Position numbers and translations under genes: made by a program
Source: Hyposmocoma kahamanoa
Taxonomy: Eukaryota; Arthropoda; Insecta; Lepidoptera; Cosmopterigidae
Assembly (NCBI RefSeq): GCF_003589595.1
Contig: NW_020653719.1
Location: forward strand, 850,917 to 914,916
Direction: 5' to 3'
Length of the DNA stretch: 64,000 nt
The notes under the pieces: model-generated
Databases searched by the model: none
What the model saw: the letters and a program-made list of their open reading frames with translations, nothing else
What the model was told of the DNA's origin: nothing
In this document: piece by piece, positions 51,687 to 61,724 of the stretch
How the letters are laid out: each line of letters starts with the position of its first letter
Position numbering within the stretch: position 1 is the stretch's first letter

Positions 51687-52687
51687 ATTAATACTTATAA
51701 CGAACTAGTGGAGTAATTTTACAAAAAATAATTGAATATAAATTCAACAAAAATTTAAAATATTTAGGGTTACCAGGTCTAAAAACCGACATTTGGGTTA
51801 AAAGAGTGGACACGGATTATAAAGAATTATATCTCGTAGTTTTATTACGACAATTTGTTCTTAATGTAAAACCAGGGTTTTTTGGTCATTTATCAAAAAT
51901 CTTAAATACTTACGAAATAACAATAAAATTGAATAAATCAGTCTTCTTTATAATAAATTTTACTGTCAATATCATACCCCGCTTGCACGTGACTAATTTA
52001 ACCGGACACGCTTCGAAAAACCCTTGTCCGGATTCATACGGACGCCTGGATGAACATTTGCATGAACATTTTTATTAATCTTACGAAGCTAGGGATAAAT
52101 ATTTAGTTCAAATTAATTGAATTTAATCTCATTATATTATAAAAATGATTTCCTATGAATCGTCCTAAATATTCTATTTATTAAAAAACACTATAGTGCC
52201 TCCAAAGAGCGCTCCTATTGGTAGATTATAACTTAGTTCTATTTTCAAATCGTGAACTTCGTCACAATATACCTGCTCATTGGCAAATACTATATTATGA
52301 AAATATCCGCCTAAAACGAAATAAGTTTATCGTCGAAAAAGACTGACCCCCATCAGCTCAACCAATGAAATAAATTCTCATACCTTATGGAACTTATTAC
52401 TTATTTATTGTCAACCAGTTCATATTCAACAATTATTTTATATGGGCGTAATTTAACTGAATTGAACAAGGTGTAGTGGTAGTTTACTATCATATTTTAT
52501 TAATTGAAATCTATACTGGAATGTTATGTTATACGTACATATCTAGTCTATTTCGCACATTTGAAAAACTATTTAGATGATTATTTATTAAGTAAAACTA
52601 AAAGAAGCGGTACGTCTTTTTACTATTAGGAAAAATAAGTTGTTCTATGCAGGCCGTAGTCAAATTTAAAAATAAAAATGAGTTTCT
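51687..52687. other. intergenic, AT-rich
   Basis: No gene recognised. AACTAGTGGAGTAATTT then ACAAAAAATAATTGAATA (about 51703-51740) repeats the body of tRNA-related family B at 50203-50240, so a fragment of that family lies here. The 90-codon frame at 51806-52078 has no recognisable similarity. Confidence 0.45.
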
Positions 52688-53002
52688 AAGGCTCAAGTCA
52701 CACTGGCGCAGAGTCGAAGCGTCGCGTCGCGTCCTGTTTTTCAGCCACAACGCTTGATGACGCGCGTCATCGCGCGCATTAGTACGCCCTGATCACAACG
52801 TGGTCGGCGTCTGACGCCTCACTGCGCTCAAGTAACGCGCGAAGCCGCTCGACGGCAACAAAGCGTCGACCCTCGTTTCTATATTTGTACAACACAAATT
52901 TGTACCTTAATAATAGAAAAATAGAGATGAATATGCTGTAGGCGAAAAATATGACGCGTCGTCGTGACGCTTCGACTCTGCGCCAGTGTGAGTTGAGCCT
53001 AA
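52688..53002. mobile_element. Harbinger-like MITE with long inverted repeats
   Basis: Left TAA|GGCTCAAGTCACACTGG then CGCAGAGTCGAAGCGTC; right GACGCTTCGACTCTGCGCC then AGTGTGAGTTGAGCC|TAA. The TAA flank fits a 3-bp PIF/Harbinger duplication. GC- and CpG-rich interior, no coding capacity. Confidence 0.8.
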
Positions 53003-53802
53003 GTGTTTTCTCCTTATACCTTCACTTTTAAAGTAAAAGGTCTACCGGCTGCGCGCCAAAATTAAGTTATTTGCCAAAATTTTAAGTAAAGACCACGTTA
53101 AATGCAAGACACCAAATTGTTATAATTTACAGGGCTTAACAAAAGCACCACTGCTTAGCAGGAATAACAAGCAAGTGCGGCGATAGGGTTCAAATTTTTT
53201 ATCGACAAATGTTTGTCTGACCCGGTCGGTCGACTTTCGGTTTTTAATACAACGCCACGTTTACCATATTCAACCGCCTAAGTTGAACGTTTTCCAATTT
53301 ATTGTTTTCAATCAGAGGTCACAATTATTATGCGAATGAATTTCGGTAGACGCTCCTCGATGCAAAGGTGGTAATTTTTTGTGGTAATGCAAAGGTGGTG
53401 GTAAATTAGTAGAAACTTTGCTAGTGTAAATGATAAATAACTTTTTTTTGTACTACATATAATCTTGTATACAAATTGTAAACTGTTTGTTTCTCAAGTA
53501 ATAAATAAAAATATTTTTTTATCGGTCGGCAAATTACTTTAGTCTTCGAATTACGCACAAAGACGTCATAGTTTTTATTGATGGATGTGAATTTTGATAT
53601 CTCACTCGACAATGTATAATATATATTTCTGTAACTTGACATCTATTAGGATGTAGCGATAAAAATGGCTTGAAATAAAAATTACGTTTGTACATACGCT
53701 GTTAAATAAATTATTTACATAAATTGGGTTTTTTTTTATCCTAGGACCATAACCCCCAAACGATGAATATTTACGCATTATTTGTTTTAAATTTAATTTA
53801 AT
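53003..53802. other. intergenic, AT-rich, nothing recognised
   Basis: No exon or repeat family recognised; contains a short local duplication of GCAAAGGTGGT near 53358-53400. Confidence 0.4.
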
Positions 53803-53975
53803 TTAACACACACACTCATAGCCCCGCACTTACCACTAGGCAAACCCTGTGTCGCGGGTGCCATGGACACACATATAGACAATCACAATTACACCCTAAC
53901 TCACGATATATAAATGTAGACTATACAGATATATCTCCCTGTCTGAGAATCGAACCTGGGACCTCCGATCTCGAC
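53803..53975 (-). mobile_element. tRNA-derived SINE, family A (copy 3)
   Basis: Carries TGTCGCGGGTGCCATGGACA and AGAATCGAACCTGGGACCTC (B box complement); the A-box end is lost into unrelated sequence. Confidence 0.7.
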
Positions 53976-54093
53976 GGGTTTGAATGGTTGGAAATTGTTA
54001 AACGAAAGGGAGCAGTGGAGGATTTCGGAAGAAAACTTTATCCAGCAGTAAAACACAAAAAAGGATTATTGAGTATGTAGGCTATTAATATTA

Positions 54094-54562
54094 GGGGTTA
54101 AAGTATGAAATTGCCGTTTTATTGCAANNNNNNNNNNNNNNNNNNNNNNNNNNNNNNNNNNNNNNNNNNNNNNNNNNNNNNNNNNNNNNNNNNNNNNNNN
54201 NNNNNNNNNNNNNNNNNNNNNNNNNNNNNNNNNNNNNNNNNNNNNNNNNNNNNNNNNNNNNNNNNNNNNNNNNNNNNNNNNNNNNNNNNNNNNNNNNNNN
54301 NNNNNNNNNNNNNNNNNNNNNNNNNNNNNNNNNNNNNNNNNNNNNNNNNNNNNNNNNNNNNNNNNNNNNNNNNNNNNNNNNNNNNNNNNNNNNNNNNNNN
54401 NNNNNNNNNNNNNNNNNNNNNNNNNNNNNNNNNNNNNNNNNNNNNNNNNNNNNNNNNNNNNNNNNNNNNNNNNNNNNNNNNNNNNNNNNNNNNNNNNNNN
54501 NNNNNNNNNNNNNNNNNNNNNNNNNNNTTCAGTACAAATCGGCAATTTCATACTTTAACCCC
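54094..54562. mobile_element. Tc1/mariner-like inverted-repeat element spanning the assembly gap
   Basis: TA|GGGGTTAAAGTATGAAATTG lies left of the gap and CAATTTCATACTTTAACCCC|TA right of it, an exact inverted repeat with TA flanks. The interior is unknown because of the Ns. Confidence 0.7.
54128..54527. other. assembly gap, exactly 400 N
   Basis: Unresolved bases. The round length may be a placeholder. Open frames drawn through the Ns are artefacts. Confidence 0.99.
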
Positions 54563-55567
54563 TATTATTAATTACGTCTAGAATAGAAGATATTTATTGG
54601 TCTGTGCTAAAGTTGCCTGGAATAAATGGCGCGTCTGTTGCGCGTTTATTCTGAAGTATAATAAGTATACTTCCATTACTGCTCTATGTTGTTAGTGTGT
54701 CTATGTTTTGCTTTATCCAATAAAATTGCTTACAAAAATAGGTAATTTACCTTAAAATAAAAATAGGTAATTTGGCAAACTTATCTGATAGTCATTTTCA
54801 TTATTATAATAAATAAAACGTCAAAGAAATAAGTTTTCAAAACACTTTAATTTTGTTATTGTTTCGTTAAAAGTACAACATCTAAGCAACTACAAAGTAT
54901 ACAGTAACATTTGTCAACTCACACAACCATACATTTAACTTAATATGTAACTGTTCTTATTTCACTCATAATCCAATGTTCAATGATATCGTTGACTTAA
55001 AACTTACACCTATTGAGGACAATGTGACTTGCAAGAGCGTTTTCCAGTTTTTTATAATATCACAAATAAATAGTAAAGTAATAAAGTCAATACTGTCAAA
55101 AATACACGATTACCATAATTGTACTTTGAATTTAGAAAATTTATCTTTATTCGTTATTAAAGTCGTAAAAATAGTGGAGTATTTTTATTCTATGGCGCCT
55201 TTAAAACTTTACTTACATTCACAGTCAAATCAATTTGTTCTGTGACAAAAAATAATAAATAAAAACAATTGACTAGCTGAGATATTACGTCACTTCACTA
55301 CACCCCATAACTACATATGGGTTTCTATAAACCCTGTTACGATTTCAACTTTATAAGACGACATATTTACAAGTTAATTAAGTCAAACCGCACTATGTAG
55401 CACAAATACTATGAAACTATTTACAGCAAGCTGAGGAAACGATGACAAATATCATATAACAACACATCTTAGAAGGTAAAAACGGACAGAGATATGCGAG
55501 ACGAACTTAAAGGACGATTCTTGCCACCTTACTATGAAGAGGCTTCCCCTCCTATGTTGTGGATATA
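54563..55567. other. intergenic, AT-rich, nothing recognised
   Basis: An 89-codon plus frame at 54976-55245 has no recognised family, no splice context and AT-driven composition. Left unannotated as a gene. Confidence 0.4.
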
Positions 55568-55790
55568 TGTATAATAATAACGCGCACACGCTCATAGACC
55601 CGCACTAGGGAAACCCTGTATCGCGAGTGCCATGGACACACACATAAACAACCACAAATTACACCCAAACTCACGAGAGAAATAAATGTAGGCCATACAA
55701 ACATTTCTCCCGGTCCGGGAATCGAACTTGGGACCTCTGCGTGGTAGTCCAACATGGTAAACGTTCGGCCACGGAGGCAGTTGTTGTAGC
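55568..55790 (-). mobile_element. tRNA-derived SINE, family A (copy 4)
   Basis: Minus-strand A box around TGGCCGAACGTTTACC, B box AGTTCGATTCCCGGACC, the family body and an ATTATTATAC tail at the plus-strand left end. Confidence 0.75.
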
Positions 55791-56719
55791 AGTATTCAGA
55801 TGTGGAAGCGTTATTGACGGAAGGTTATGGAGAGGAATTCCTTGCCTGCAGACTTGTTCTCTTAACGGTATAATTTGCAATATGGCTCGTACTTTAAACT
55901 CTAATGTCTGTGTATATTATAAAATAGTTCGTTATAATTCCGAGACACCAACCTTTAATTACATCTAAAAAGTCTATGGTATTCTCTACAATAAGAGTTT
56001 ATACATGATTATCATAATTATAACATTTTTATTTAAAAAAACCGACCTAAAAAGTTGGAATTACATCTATTTGCCATTAAAATCGGTTACTGAATCTGGT
56101 CACTCCATAGAAGTTTTTTGTGAGGTAGTGAAGAATATGAGGTCTCAATAATGAAGTAAATATCCAAATACGGCGGAATTTTCAAGAAAAAAAAAGGATA
56201 ACGAAAATTTGAAAATTATTTATAACTGAATCTAACAAGGTATCTTTTGAATTATATTATGTCATTTTTTTGTAATTGGTTTTCGGTCCGAAATAAGACC
56301 TTTTTAACACACTGTGTGACCTGAAGAAAGGCCTACAAAGACGATCGGCAAAATAATTTCACACCTTGGATTCCTAACGTTCGACATGAAATATCAAATC
56401 CTGTTCATTGTAGAACCCATTCTAAACATCAAAAGTACAATCTTTAGAACAGGTTTCAGAAACGGCTTTCAATTTGTTTGGTTGGGCTTATCGATCATGT
56501 GGACATAAGCACTTACAGAGTATAACACCTACTACTACAAATTTTTCGAAATAGTGCAAATTTAAAAAAAAAAAATTAATAGTGTTTGAACCCTATCAAA
56601 ATTTCTTAAAAACATTATTTACGTAATTGATACAGTCAAATATTATACAAACATCATTATGTATGTGCATAATGATTACATTACTTTGGACGTTAATATT
56701 AAAAAATTGGTGTTAAATG
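55791..56719. other. intergenic with a CCGACTTCAAAA-family fragment
   Basis: 56038-56165 carries AAAAAACCGACCTAAAAAG and ATTTGCCATTAAAATCGGTT in reverse, a fragment of the family at 13345. The rest shows nothing recognisable. Confidence 0.45.
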
Positions 56720-57008
56720 CATTGACTTACAATTATATGGACGTCGGGTCCCCGCTAAAAAGTGTCCGAACTTATAGGGCGTTAAAATCGTATACAGAGC
56801 GTCGTCATTCACGCTTTAGTCTTCGTTTGTTCGACTGACAGCGAAGCAAGCAAAATTAGACAGTACTGCGATGACGTTACAATTTTAATTCAACGTTTTA
56901 GCTTTTTCATATTCCTTTCCATGTCACTACGTTTAAATAGGTTGACTTGGGACATTTTTTTCGTGACTTTTGTATTAGACCCGTCGTCCATTTATTTGTA
57001 AGTCAATG
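56720..57008. mobile_element. DNA transposon with 30-bp TIRs, short copy (289 bp)
   Basis: The left end CATTGACTTACAATTATATG then GACGTCGGGT and the mirrored right end match the long copy at 50521. The flanks GTTAAATG and GTTAAATC (7 of 8) support an 8-bp duplication. It is internally deleted relative to the long copy. Confidence 0.8.
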
Positions 57009-57257
57009 GTTAAATCGTTAATTCTTAGACTTATAGTCGAGTTGGTCGAAATTAGGTTTTTTTGGTTATACGAAACGCCATTTAGCATGTCAATAGCGAT
57101 CATTCACCTCTTCCTACCACTGTAAACGTTATTTGTGAAAACGATACTCTCCCATGTATCGTGATAGTAGAAGTAACCTTGACGTATATAGCTGACCTCG
57201 AGTGTAGTAAACTTTTAAATTATTTGATAGTAATGAAACATATTAACCAAATATTTT

Positions 57258-57590
57258 GTTATAATTATTAATACAAAGATCGAGCACTCAGAAAAATTCC
57301 TTCGATCCGGCCGGATTCGAACCGACGTCTTCTAGCATACCGTGCCAGATGCTATACCAACTAAGCCACGGAACGAAACAGCGGACCTCACGAATTTTTC
57401 TATGTGCTTGCGTCGTATCTTTGTATTTGATTTTTTCAACGACTTTTAGTCGTAGCGCCATCTATGAGAAATCCAAGATATTTCGTCACCCAGTTAGATA
57501 CCTTTACAGCTACCAGTTCCGGCTAGAGATATCACTATTCATTGTATTTAAATTTTTATTGGATTTATATTAAATTATTTTTAATAAATA
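57258..57590 (-). mobile_element. tRNA-derived retroposon, family B (copy 3)
   Basis: On the minus strand it runs from the upstream body (with GATGGCGCTACGAC) through CCGTGGCTTAGTTGGTATAG and GGTTCGAATCCGGCCGG to the tail TTTTTCTGAGTGCTCGATCT. The tRNA part sits towards the 3' end of the unit. Confidence 0.7.
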
Positions 57591-58320
57591 ATTGATTTTT
57601 TTAAATAATAATAATTATTATATATACATCTCTAGCACCGAAATGCACCGAGTTTTAAATATTAGTTTTAATGTGAACTAGTATATTACTGTAACGTAAC
57701 TCATGTTGTTTATTTTCATTATACAATAATAATTTAATGTAGTAAATTATAAAAATAATACTGATATTAACAACACTCAAATTCACAGAGTGATATGCCT
57801 TATTTTCATACGTTTTTAAGTTAAGGTTAAGTTAAGGCTTTTTATATTATTTGAACGGTGTAAAAATTGCGATAGATTTATAACAATTGGCGATAGGTCG
57901 CCGTCGAATTGTGATTAAGGAATGAAAGTAGGGTTAATGACCCTTACTGGCATGCTAAATGGCACAAACTAGAAAAATATATGTAGACCTTATTAAATTA
58001 AATAATTGGGATAGATGACTGCGGCACTGCAACGCCACACTACCATTTACTATTAAATTATTGTATTCTGGTTGCATCTGCCATTCTACGACAGTATTAC
58101 TATTATAGGTAGGTATTTATAGGTGGTTAGTAGTATGGCGCTGAGTAGTAAGACGCCGTTCTGCCACTGCTGCCTGTCGCAACAGTACAAAGTGAGCCTT
58201 AAACGGTAGGTTTGATCTTAAGTCGTATTAAGTGTGAATACTTGATCAAATAACTTAGTAATTAAGGTTGCTTTTTGAGTCAAATTTAATATTACTCTGA
58301 TAGTTTTGACACTTAGTATT
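57591..58320. other. intergenic, downstream of RCE1
   Basis: AT-rich; nothing recognised apart from a duplicated TTAAGTTAAGGTTAAGTTAAGG word near 57820. Confidence 0.4.
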
Positions 58321-58326
58321 TTTATT
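58321..58326 (-). promoter_or_regulatory. poly(A) signal of RCE1
   Basis: AATAAA on the minus strand, four bases after the RCE1 stop codon. If used, the 3' UTR would be only a few tens of bases. Confidence 0.5.
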
Positions 58327-58330
58327 TAAT

Positions 58331-58533
58331 TCACGTTTCCCAGTGTAATCTATTATCGTAAATGTCCGGGCTCGTTAAGGGTGTTAGCAGTGTACACCAA
58401 AGACCGAACCCTAATAAGAAATTGAATATAATGACTATCCTTTGCAGAGGAAGGTAACTGCTCACCTCACCAAAGTTTGGGAATCCCATATGGTTGCAGA
58501 ACATATGTGCTGTCAATGGTGCCACAAAGTGAC
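58331..58533 (-). CDS. RCE1: RCE1 terminal exon with HxxxN motif
   Basis: The acceptor CACCTTTTCAG. It encodes [20 protein letters not shown], in which His and Asn of HMFCN form the third catalytic motif, then a hydrophobic helix and [16 protein letters not shown] with TGA at 58333-58331. A polyadenylation hexamer follows within 10 bp. Confidence 0.93.
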
Positions 58534-60845
58534 CTGAAAAGGTGTTTTTGAAATAGTGTTCTATAATATAGTACCTTGGCGCATAAATAGTGTTCTATAA
58601 TATAGTATATTGGCCTTGTACGCCATACTTGTTAGAAGCTATACTTCCTATTTCCAACTCAATTAACTAAGAATTGTTCACACATGGCTACACATAAAAG
58701 TCAATTAAAAAAGTGCTTTTTCATATAAAAAACGCTTACCTGTTCTTACGAATAAATACGCAGAATATGCACCAAATATACTAGTGTAAGTAAACTGGAA
58801 TGCTGAAAAGTAAAAACTCATTAATTTTTCACAAAAATAACTATACTTATTATTGTAAAAGAGGTCAAATATGTAAGTACAATAAAAAAAATAATTGACC
58901 TGTTATGTCATACAGATAATAAAAAAATATAATTTACTCTTTGACGTACTAAACAGTAATTGGCAACATTTGTTACCGAACTCACGATAGCGTGAACTAG
59001 GAATGGATAATATATAAGTATAATGGATGACATATCTGAATATCGTATCGAAACTATATATCAATATTCAAAATCGTATTTCGAACCTATATATTTTCTG
59101 AAACTATATATTCATGGATACAGCCCGCGTGCGCGCTGCGTTGATACTTTGCCGTTACTGATATGCGAAATCAGATTTCGAAACTATATATTATTGGATA
59201 TAGTTGTACAAGAGTAATGCGGGCCAATGTTAGTATACAGTTTCGAAGACGCACAAAAAAGGGTTTCGCGTTGATATCCACTTAGTGAAAATTTGATACG
59301 AAACAATATTGGTATATAGTTTGGAAAATATATGATTTCGTGTTGGTGGTTGGTGACCGAGTGGATCGGTAATCGCTCGGCTTGATTCGGCATCGCTATA
59401 AAATACGCGATGCGGAGTAATACCGATATATAGTTTGTAAGATATATGATATTGGATTTTCGATATTGCCACAATATATAGTTTCAATAACTATATACGA
59501 TTTCTAACGCCCATTCCTAGCGTGAACAGTCCATGGGCGACAATATTTACCAGATATTGAATTTTTCATCCAAACTATAACTATACTTACTTGAGATCAT
59601 TAGGGCAGTCTTAAATTCGACTCCAGCTTTCATTTGCTCAAAAATATGATGGAAGTGAGCTGAAACAAAAGTAATTTAGTTTAATAAACCAGAGTTCTTC
59701 GGCGTCTTTGTAATTATGTACTATATTTCAATACAACATTTTTGTACCATGAAAACGAATTAAGTTTCTATCTACATCTTATTCATACTCCATATTAATT
59801 AAGAGTTATTTAGTTAGTTAGTTATTTTTATGTGATTTCTTTATCTAGCAAACAGTAACAGTACCTAAATCGCCGTTAAAATAAAGTGTAAAAAACGTTG
59901 AAAATATGTACAAAGGCTGATTTAAACAATGTTTTGATGTTTAAACTTATGGTCGTATTCCAGAACTCTACTCAGTGCTCAAGTCATGACTTGAGTATGA
60001 TTTGAAGCACTGGAAATCATACTCAAGTCCTTGCCATTAGGGTCGTATTTCCAGTGTTTGACGGCATACTCAAGTCCTGAGCTGAGCATTGAGTAGGATT
60101 CTGGAATACGACTCTTGGACACCTGAAAATTATATATCACACTGATTTACAATCAAGTCATGTCCAACAACTATAAAATTGAATTATATAAAGTTATCCA
60201 TGACTTTTTAATCATTGTACTAAACATAATTAATCAATTAAAAATTAACATTTTTTTATTAAGGAGCTGAATGCTTTTAAATTTTTACCATTTAAATCAA
60301 TATTTGCATAACATTTATACTATATAGTATAATTACAGCTCTCACATACAGTGGTTCCCAAAAATAACTAATTGTAATTTACCCAAATAACATAATAAGA
60401 CCTCCTGTTGTAATGCCACTGCACTTTGTTTTTAGTTAGTATTTTGTTCTTGTTTACTAAAGTCTTTAATAAATACATAAATGTTAAACAACATCACACA
60501 GGTTGCTCTGATCCCAAAGTAAGTAACTAAGTAGTAGTAAAGTTCTTCTACATTGACCCGGCCTGGAACTGGTGTTCAAGCCACTCGGTCGAGTGGCTGG
60601 AGGTCGTCGAAAGTCTTTGTATTATAATGAACAAACACTTTCAGAAACCATAAATTCAATTTAAAATTTTATCTTACCAATACCAAACAGCAAAGGTCCA
60701 ACAAAAACGGCAGTCATAGGTTCCAAGCACTGCAAGAGAAGAGGCATCATACAAGCTCTGAATACCCATTCCTCGCTCAATGGAGCCATCACGTGGTTTC
60801 GGACCCATACAAGATCCTGCCAACTTGAAACCCAGTATACTGGTT
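58331..60845 (-). CDS. RCE1: RCE1, CAAX prenyl protease 2 (3' part, last 4 exons)
   Basis: Polytopic ER membrane endoprotease that removes the -AAX tripeptide from prenylated CAAX proteins such as Ras. Exons on the minus strand are 60678-60845, 59591-59659, 58740-58802 and 58331-58533, with phases agreeing throughout. Conserved ABI/CAAX motifs are present: EEWVFRACM (the catalytic Glu-Glu...Arg motif), AHFHHIFEQ (histidine motif) and [12 protein letters not shown] (His-x3-Asn motif). About 167 C-terminal residues are covered. The N-terminal half is not recognised in the window and probably lies past 64000, beyond a CR1/Jockey-type element inserted upstream. The gene converges with the KCTD3-like gene, 10.9 kb away. 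Confidence 0.92.
58740..58802 (-). CDS. RCE1: RCE1 exon, [12 protein letters not shown] membrane segment
   Basis: The 63-bp exon has acceptor CTTTTCAG and donor GTAAGC. It encodes [20 protein letters not shown] and TG, matching the conserved aromatic membrane helix before the last catalytic motif. Confidence 0.9.
58998..59519. mobile_element. hAT-like MITE with 8-bp target duplication, in RCE1 intron
   Basis: Ends TAGGAATGG and CCATTCCTA, flanked by exact GCGTGAAC at 58990-58997 and 59520-59527. Inside, AAACTATATAT and its complement recur about nine times in both orientations, such as at 59051, 59100, 59180, 59315, 59428 and 59475. Non-coding. Confidence 0.85.
59591..59659 (-). CDS. RCE1: RCE1 exon with AHFHH motif
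   Basis: The 69-bp exon has acceptor TTTGTTTCAG and donor GTAAGT. It encodes [13 protein letters not shown] and [10 protein letters not shown]. The histidine of the FHH motif is one of the residues required for activity in the family. It was found by motif; it is too short for a length-based search. Confidence 0.9.
59949..60117. mobile_element. Harbinger-like MITE (copy in RCE1 intron)
   Basis: GGTCGTATTCCAGAACTCTA at the left and GATTCTGGAATACGACTC at the right, with internal ACTCAAGTCC words in both orientations. Same family as 5163 and 5649. Confidence 0.75.
60678..60845 (-). CDS. RCE1: RCE1 exon with EExxxR motif
   Basis: The acceptor TTCTTTACAG precedes AA CCA GTA. It encodes [36 protein letters not shown] and [12 protein letters not shown]. 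The paired glutamates and the arginine three residues later are the glutamate catalytic motif. The donor is GTAAGA. The open frame continues upstream to an ATG at 60957, but that part has no family similarity and is intron. Confidence 0.9.
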
Positions 60846-61724
60846 CTGTAAAGAATTGCATAGTTAAAAATATGTCCTTTCTCATTATTTTTGTTACTTG
60901 TTCCACACTGTCACTGCCAAGAACAAAACATGACCTTCCAGTAACTGACTGTACCAAGCTCTAAACTATAGGTAAAAGATATGTGAAAAACAGAAGAGCT
61001 GAAATTGGAAGGCAAGCCTAACTTTTTTATTACTTTTCATGATGGCCAAATTTTATTAATTCAACTTAAAATATCCATATTTACTATATATGATTACTAT
61101 AAAGGTCAACACACCACACACACATCCACAGTTAGGCTAAGGACAGTTATTCAGAACGTATAAATTACCCAGGAGCCAGGCGTAACAAAAAGTGTTACAA
61201 TTTAATAAAATTGGGCAAATAACTAAAAGCATAATTACTAATTATTATTAAAGTTAATTCAAATACAAAACATGAGTAAGTCGAGTTATAGATGCAGAAA
61301 CATTTGAACTAAAATTATAAATGTGAAATGTGAGTGTTTATGTGGGTGTGTGTTTGTGTCTGTGTGATTGTGTCTTAAAATTGATTCTTCTGCGTGATTA
61401 AAAGCAATACGTCAATGTAATAGAGTTTGAAATGTAACCAAAAACATCCTCTATATGACAAATTTATTACATTACAATTACACATTTTCTAAATTATAGC
61501 AAATTACAAAAAGATCAGGTTACACCTTTATTTTATGAATAAAATTTAAATACCTATTTCATTGTTGCTTACTGTTTCTGATTGACATTAAAATTTGTTT
61601 TTCATCATACTTAAAAACATTAACAAAGCTATTTCACTTAGACCTTTTTTTGTTTTAAAAATTGTTTTCATGTAGGGACAAGACTTATCTTGTGTTATGA
61701 TTTATTCTATAACATATTCAAATT
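60846..61724. other. RCE1 intron
   Basis: Contains a GT-rich microsatellite near 61328-61370. No upstream RCE1 exon was recognised here, although a short one could be missed. Confidence 0.4.

Noticed and set aside
54066..54581. Open frames of about 150 codons
   Set aside because: They run through 400 unknown bases and have only a few real codons at the ends.
54976..55245. 89-codon plus-strand gene
   Set aside because: AT-rich, no similarity recognised and no neighbouring exon; kept as unrecognised intergenic sequence.
60846..60957. An RCE1 start at the ATG at 60957
   Set aside because: The 37 residues before the acceptor have no similarity to the family, and a good TTCTTTACAG acceptor precedes the conserved part; RCE1 should have a longer N-terminal half.
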